From: Alphaproteobacteria bacterium
Lineage (GTDB): Bacteria; Pseudomonadota; Alphaproteobacteria; Rs-D84
Length of the DNA: 35,378 nt
Direction: 5' to 3'
NCBI GenBank assembly: GCA_017618175.1
Contig: JAFZUT010000012.1
Location: forward strand, 1-35,378
Part shown: positions 31,802 to 35,378 of the stretch, piece after piece
Layout of the letters: each line of letters starts with the position of its first letter
Numbering within the stretch: position 1 is the first letter of the stretch
The notes under the pieces: generated by a model
Seen by the model: the letters and a program-made list of their open reading frames with translations, nothing else
Database searches by the model: none
Told to the model about the DNA's origin: nothing
Made by a program: the position numbers and the translations under genes

Positions 31802-33721
31802 ATGAATTTTTCTTTGAAATTCTTGTGTGGTGTTTTGTGTGCCGCGGTCATTGCGCCGGCAGGGGCGAATGTTGCCACAACGGCGGGGTCTAATTTGACC
31901 GCATATAATGGCACAGGTTCAACAAATAACAATCAATGGAATTCCCTTATGACCGGGCGTGGCGGAATGTCGCAGACCACGGCCGAGGCGAATTTTGGCA
32001 ATTGTAACGCCGTGATTCTGCGGTGTGCATCGCCAAAGTGTGGTTCCGGATGTACGGATGTATCGGTTGCGCGTTCTATTGTTGCGGGTTGTGTGAATTC
32101 GAATAATTCGTGCAAAAAACACGGTGACGATTTAATTGAATATATAACCGCCCAGATTGTGGCGCAATCGACCGCAAAATTGCAAGAGCAGCAAAATGCC
32201 GTTGCGATTGCCCAGGCCCAGGCGCAGGCCCAGGCCGATGCATCCGCCGCCGCCGCCGCGCAAAGCAATGCCCAGATGCAACAGATGCAGGCGCAAATGG
32301 CGGCAATGCAGGAACAAATGGCGGAATCTATGTCCGCAATGCAACAACAAATGGCGGCGCAAAGCGAATCGCAAAATGCACAAATTCAATCTGCGTTGGA
32401 CGCGCAACGCGAAAATATGGCGGCATATAATGCGCCGGCAAGTACCGGTGATACGGGGGTGGTGATTGCGGGACTGGAGGGGCTGTCGGTGGCGGAACAA
32501 TTGGCGGCGAAAAACGGTATCAGTGCCGATATTTTGGTTCGTGAACAAATGGGCGGCCAAATCGAAACCGCAATAGAAGACGCGATGACCGCCATGAAAG
32601 ACCTGAAAGGCAAATTGGATGCGGTGTTGGAATATGCGGGTTGTGACCCGTCGGCGACGAACTGCACGGGGCCAAAGCGCGTGAAAAAATTCAAAGATTT
32701 GGCAAATGAATTCTTTGACCCGTATGAAAATGTTGTGGAAAATGTCTATGACGCACTGATATTGGCGATGACATTGGGTATAGACGTGAACGATGTGATT
32801 ATGTTGTTGTCTGATTCATGCAATATGTGGGGAAAATATGTCTGCAACAGTTGCAATACCCCCGGTAAAGATGGTTGTACGTGTTTTGGTGAAGGTGGAA
32901 CAACGAACTGCTATTATACCGTCCTTACGGATGATAATGGCAAGGTTTCCAAAAACCAGAAAAATTGCCGATTGGTTAGCATATTAAATGAAAAAGATAC
33001 GGTTTGGCGCGAATGGATTGATGCGAATACCGGTATAACCGGTTCGACCCAGGTCGCATGTGCGTCTGATGTGGTTATGAATATATCTCTGTTCCGCGGT
33101 CGTAAAAAACAGGCAACGTTAGATATTGACAACCTGCGCCGTTTGGTTGCCCAGGATTCACGCGCATGCAGTGGTAAAATGGAAAATGGCAAGTTTATTT
33201 TGAGTGGTAAAGTAGAGGAAGCGTGTCGCCTGAATCGTTGCGCAGTGCCTGCGGGTACGGAACAATATGACCTTTTGGTACGTACTGTCGATTCACGCAA
33301 ATTGCCGACCAAAACATCAAGTAATGGCAGTGCAACCGACGTTCTGTGTTATACAAATGAGGACAGATTGCCAGATATTGAGGGGGTGGATATTAGTGAT
33401 GGATATGCGCATTTGATGTATTGTGCGGATGCCAAGAGTGAACAAATTTGCAAGCAAGTTAGTGGTTGTGAATGGGTTGAAATCACTAGAGTGGCAGGTA
33501 TTAGTCAAGGAACTTGTTTACCAGACACTGGTGGACGATCTGGTAATAAAAATGCTTCCAGTTCAAGTGCATTGAAACAATCTGTTGCTTCTCAAAATTT
33601 ATTTCAATATACAGATTGTGCGGGCTTAAGTAAAACTGAGTGTGAAGATAATGATCAAGAATGTAGCTGGATAGAGGAAATAGTAGCAGGTAAGAAGGAC
33701 GGTAGTTGTGTAAATCGCTAG
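31802..33721 (+). CDS. Large secreted coiled-coil, Cys-rich protein
   Basis: A 639-residue exported protein. ATG at 31802 gives a standard signal peptide (MNFSLKFLCGVLCAAVIAPAGA) and follows AAAGGACAGAAGAGAG; in-frame ATGs further upstream start inside the preceding terminator or before any ribosome-binding site. Layout: a Ser/Asn-rich N-terminal part with six Cys (about 25-115), a Gln/Ala/Met-rich coiled coil (about 119-200), a helical region (about 215-330), Cys-rich modules (about 280-370) and two C-terminal C-x-W repeats (CEWVEITRVAG...C and CSWIEEIVAG...C). The last 240 bases are clearly AT-richer than the rest. It may be a surface or appendage component; no family is recognised. The next gene starts 3 bases after the stop. 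Confidence 0.75.
   Translation: MNFSLKFLCGVLCAAVIAPAGANVATTAGSNLTAYNGTGSTNNNQWNSLMTGRGGMSQTTAEANFGNCNAVILRCASPKCGSGCTDVSVARSIVAGCVNSNNSCKKHGDDLIEYITAQIVAQSTAKLQEQQNAVAIAQAQAQAQADASAAAAAQSNAQMQQMQAQMAAMQEQMAESMSAMQQQMAAQSESQNAQIQSALDAQRENMAAYNAPASTGDTGVVIAGLEGLSVAEQLAAKNGISADILVREQMGGQIETAIEDAMTAMKDLKGKLDAVLEYAGCDPSATNCTGPKRVKKFKDLANEFFDPYENVVENVYDALILAMTLGIDVNDVIMLLSDSCNMWGKYVCNSCNTPGKDGCTCFGEGGTTNCYYTVLTDDNGKVSKNQKNCRLVSILNEKDTVWREWIDANTGITGSTQVACASDVVMNISLFRGRKKQATLDIDNLRRLVAQDSRACSGKMENGKFILSGKVEEACRLNRCAVPAGTEQYDLLVRTVDSRKLPTKTSSNGSATDVLCYTNEDRLPDIEGVDISDGYAHLMYCADAKSEQICKQVSGCEWVEITRVAGISQGTCLPDTGGRSGNKNASSSSALKQSVASQNLFQYTDCAGLSKTECEDNDQECSWIEEIVAGKKDGSCVNR
32211..32260 (+). repeat. In-frame simple repeats in the coiled-coil region
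   Basis: CAGGCC/CAGGCG hexamer repeats encode an Ala-Gln run, followed by a (CCG)5 run encoding Ala. Both are in frame with hexamer or triplet units, so length changes would not shift the frame. Confidence 0.7.
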
Positions 33722-33724
33722 AAA

Positions 33725-34522
33725 ATGAAAACAAAAATGAAAATCTTTAATGTTATATTTTGTGCGTTGATGTGTTTTGCGCCGGTTGCGGTGCGTGCGG
33801 CGACGGTTGATGCGGAATGCGCGGTGTTTAATCCGGCATTTGGTCTGTGTTCTACGCATTCGCATAATGCGGGTTTCAAAAGTACCGATACCGGTTTGCC
33901 GGTTAATCCGATCAGTGCGGAAGATACCGCGTATATGAACGAAGTTATTGCATTAAAATCCACCGTTATTGCACAACAATTAAAAGAGCAATATGATGCG
34001 TTAAACGCCGTTATTAAACGTTTCAAAACCCAATTGGAAAAGGCCGTTTTGACCAGTAAAATTGAAGTCTTGACCGGTAATTCCGCATCCGGCAACACCG
34101 GCGGCGGTGCATCTGCATCCGGTTCGTATTCTGCATCGGGTGGCGTATTGATTGCGGGTGCATCAGATTGCCAAACATATTCAGGGTCGGCGAATATCGG
34201 GTCTTGTTTAATGACGAACAGCGCAATTATTATGAATACTGCAAACAATGATACCGGTGCGGCGAAAAAACAGTTGGCAAATGATTTGTATGTGGCAGAT
34301 ATGTATGGATTGTGCCATGTTGATAAAGAAACATATTGTTGCAATCAAGTACAAATAAATAAAACAACAGATAGTGCCAGGGCGATAACCCAGAAAGTTA
34401 ACGGGTTAAATAAAAATCAAATTATTTCTTGCGCACAAACTATGCGTGCCCGGGTAAGTACCGCATTAGAAGATAAACAGCAAAATACACGAAATAACCG
34501 GTATAATCGGGACGATTATTAA
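33725..34522 (+). CDS. Secreted protein with coiled coil, partner of the upstream gene
   Basis: A 265-residue protein with signal peptide (KIFNVIFCALMCFAPVAVRA, cleavage near residue 25). The start is the ATG at 33725 (MKTKMKIF) or at 33737; neither has a clear Shine-Dalgarno sequence. Starting 3 bases after the upstream stop, it is probably translationally coupled. The mature part has a helical coiled-coil stretch (IALKSTVIAQQLKEQYDALN and on, about residues 75-115), a Ser/Gly/Ala linker (about 118-140) and a Cys-containing C-terminal half with a CHVDKETYCCN motif. The long helix with repeated Gln/Leu is loosely like VirB5/TrbJ-type pilus-tip proteins, but I cannot support that assignment. 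A terminator follows at 34552. Confidence 0.7.
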   Translation: MKTKMKIFNVIFCALMCFAPVAVRAATVDAECAVFNPAFGLCSTHSHNAGFKSTDTGLPVNPISAEDTAYMNEVIALKSTVIAQQLKEQYDALNAVIKRFKTQLEKAVLTSKIEVLTGNSASGNTGGGASASGSYSASGGVLIAGASDCQTYSGSANIGSCLMTNSAIIMNTANNDTGAAKKQLANDLYVADMYGLCHVDKETYCCNQVQINKTTDSARAITQKVNGLNKNQIISCAQTMRARVSTALEDKQQNTRNNRYNRDDY

Positions 34523-34551
34523 GGTTAACAGACTTGTTTTATTATTTTTTC

Positions 34552-34575
34552 CACCGCCGCGTGCGGTGTTTTTTT
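34552..34575 (+). terminator. Terminator after the secreted-protein pair
   Basis: Stem CACCGC / GCGGTG with loop CGCGT and seven T. Confidence 0.9.
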
Positions 34576-34631
34576 ATGTGACATCCGTCTTCGCTACGCT
34601 ACGCCGAGACTTCGCCCAATCAAAACAGCAC

Positions 34632-34746
34632 GTCATACCGCCGCGGGGCGGTATCTCTTCGGTCTTCAACGATAAGCAGAGATCCCGACTTTCGTCGGGA
34701 TGACGAACAAGATGCGGGATGACGACAGAATAACGCCGGGATGACG
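34632..34746. repeat. REP/BIME-like palindromic repeats before rpoA
   Basis: Two facing REP units (GTCATACCGCCGCGGGGCGG at 34632 and its partner ending GTCGGGATGAC at 34704) are separated by TCTTCGGTCTTCAACGATAA-type spacer that is also present in the copy near 7201-7256. Two further half-units, GCGGGATGAC (about 34714) and GCCGGGATGAC (about 34735), follow. The stretch 34576-34631 has a TTCGCTACGCTACGCC segment but no gene. Confidence 0.7.
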
Positions 34747-34779
34747 GGATTTGTTACGATTACCCGCTAACACAATTAC

Positions 34780-34808
34780 TTGACTTTTGGAAAAAAACGC
34801 TATAAAAT
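34780..34808 (+). promoter_or_regulatory. rpoA promoter
   Basis: TTGACT (34780-34785) and TAAAAT (34803-34808) at 17 bases, overlapping TATAAA (34801-34806). The leader then contains a GCACGTA-AGGGTT-TATGTGC hairpin before the rpoA ribosome-binding site (AAAAGGAAAC). Confidence 0.75.
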
Positions 34809-34878
34809 GCGCGGGCACGTAAGGGTTTATGTGCGGCCGATTGGCGAAAATGATAAACTAAGCTAAAAGGAAACTTAA

Positions 34879-35378
34879 ATGATTGAAAAAAATTGGATGA
34901 CTTTAATCAAGCCAAAAAAACTGAATATCACCACAGATGAACATAACCCGAATATGGCGACATTGGTCGCAGAACCTTTGGAAAAGGGTTTCGGTTTGAC
35001 ACTGGGGACCGCGCTGCGCCGCGTGTTGCTGTCGTCGCTTCAGGGTTGCGCGCCGTTGTATGTAAAAATTGACGGTGTTCAACACGAATTTTCCAGTATC
35101 CAGGGCGTTCATGAAGACGTTGCCGATATCTTGCTGAACCTGAAAGGGGTTTATTTCAAGGCAAACAGCGAAGGCCAGCACAAGGCATCATTGCACGTGA
35201 CGGGGCCTGCGGTTGTCAAGGCGGGCATGATTGAAACGTCGTCTGCAATCGAAATTATGAATCCGGATGCAGAAATTTGCACATTGGACAAGGGCGCTCA
35301 GTTCGATATGGAAATCACATTGGGTACGGGTCGTGGTTATGTTCCGGCGACCGCGCATGCCGACGGTTTGCCGTTGGG
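34879..35378 (+). CDS. rpoA: RNA polymerase subunit alpha (partial, runs off the window end)
   Basis: The first 166 codons of RpoA. The N-terminal dimerisation domain motifs are clear: FVAEPLERGFG-type VAEPLEKGFGLTLGTALRRVLLSSLQGCAP, then VQHEFSSIQGVHEDVADILLNLKGV. The alpha subunit dimerises to start RNA polymerase assembly and contacts activators and UP elements through its C-terminal domain, which is outside the window. AAAAGGAAACTTAA precedes the ATG. It is separated from rpsK by 3.9 kb and four unrelated genes and has its own promoter. Confidence 0.97.
   Translation, partial: MIEKNWMTLIKPKKLNITTDEHNPNMATLVAEPLEKGFGLTLGTALRRVLLSSLQGCAPLYVKIDGVQHEFSSIQGVHEDVADILLNLKGVYFKANSEGQHKASLHVTGPAVVKAGMIETSSAIEIMNPDAEICTLDKGAQFDMEITLGTGRGYVPATAHADGLPL

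Noticed and set aside
33725..34522. Assignment of the 265-residue protein to VirB5/TrbJ
   Set aside because: Only a general helical, Gln-rich resemblance; no type IV secretion genes (virB4, virD4, virB9) are in the window.

Overview
The window is a piece of bacterial chromosome carrying the main ribosomal-protein supercluster. The EF-Tu, EF-G, LepA, FabF and MltG sequences, an acpP-fabF pair, a Zn-free S14 and an unbroken str-S10-spc run suggest an alphaproteobacterium. It is probably an uncultured, moderate-GC lineage (inferred, no database search). The envelope is Gram-negative: three outer-membrane barrel proteins end in Phe and many Sec signal peptides are present.

Layout. 1-426 (-): start of a secreted Cys-containing protein whose promoter module recurs, inverted, at 7307-7480 in front of a paralogue (7481-7996). 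Between these two copies lie a DedA/YqaA-type membrane protein (-), rbfA, lepA, a small Cys protein, a tyrosine-recombinase-like protein lacking its catalytic residues, acpP, fabF and another small Cys protein. 8069-9754 (-): acyl-CoA synthetase. 9917-9993: tRNA-Pro(CGG). 10083-11102: mltG. 11346-14000: three tandem paralogous outer-membrane proteins, each with its own leader hairpin and terminator. 14071-29983: a consensus promoter and a structured leader, then rpsL-rpsG-fusA-tuf-rpsJ-rplC-rplD-rplW-rplB-rpsS-rplV-rpsC-rplP-rpmC-rpsQ-rplN-rplX-rplE-rpsN-rpsH-rplF-rplR-rpsE-rpmD-rplO-secY, all on +. 30006-30979: rpsM-rpsK with their own promoter and a strong terminator. 31014-34522: four lineage-specific membrane or secreted genes. 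34780-end: rpoA (partial) with its own promoter.

How it fits together. Most of the window is translation machinery (ribosomal proteins, EF-G, EF-Tu, EF4, RbfA) plus SecY, fatty-acid synthesis (AcpP, FabF) and cell-wall synthesis (MltG). Envelope genes of unknown function interrupt usually conserved neighbourhoods at two places, fabF//mltG and rpsK//rpoA. Short palindromic REP/MITE-like repeats (GTCATCCCG family) lie in both interrupted stretches and beside both secreted-protein promoters.

Most notable: (1) the inverted promoter modules with paired KpnI-type palindromes 86 bp apart; (2) a hairpin with the same 12-nt core placed 17-18 nt before both rplE (L5) and rplR (L18), which encode 5S-rRNA-binding proteins; (3) the domesticated-looking recombinase; (4) the shared 5' leader hairpin of the three outer-membrane protein genes; (5) the envelope-gene insertion splitting rpsK from rpoA.
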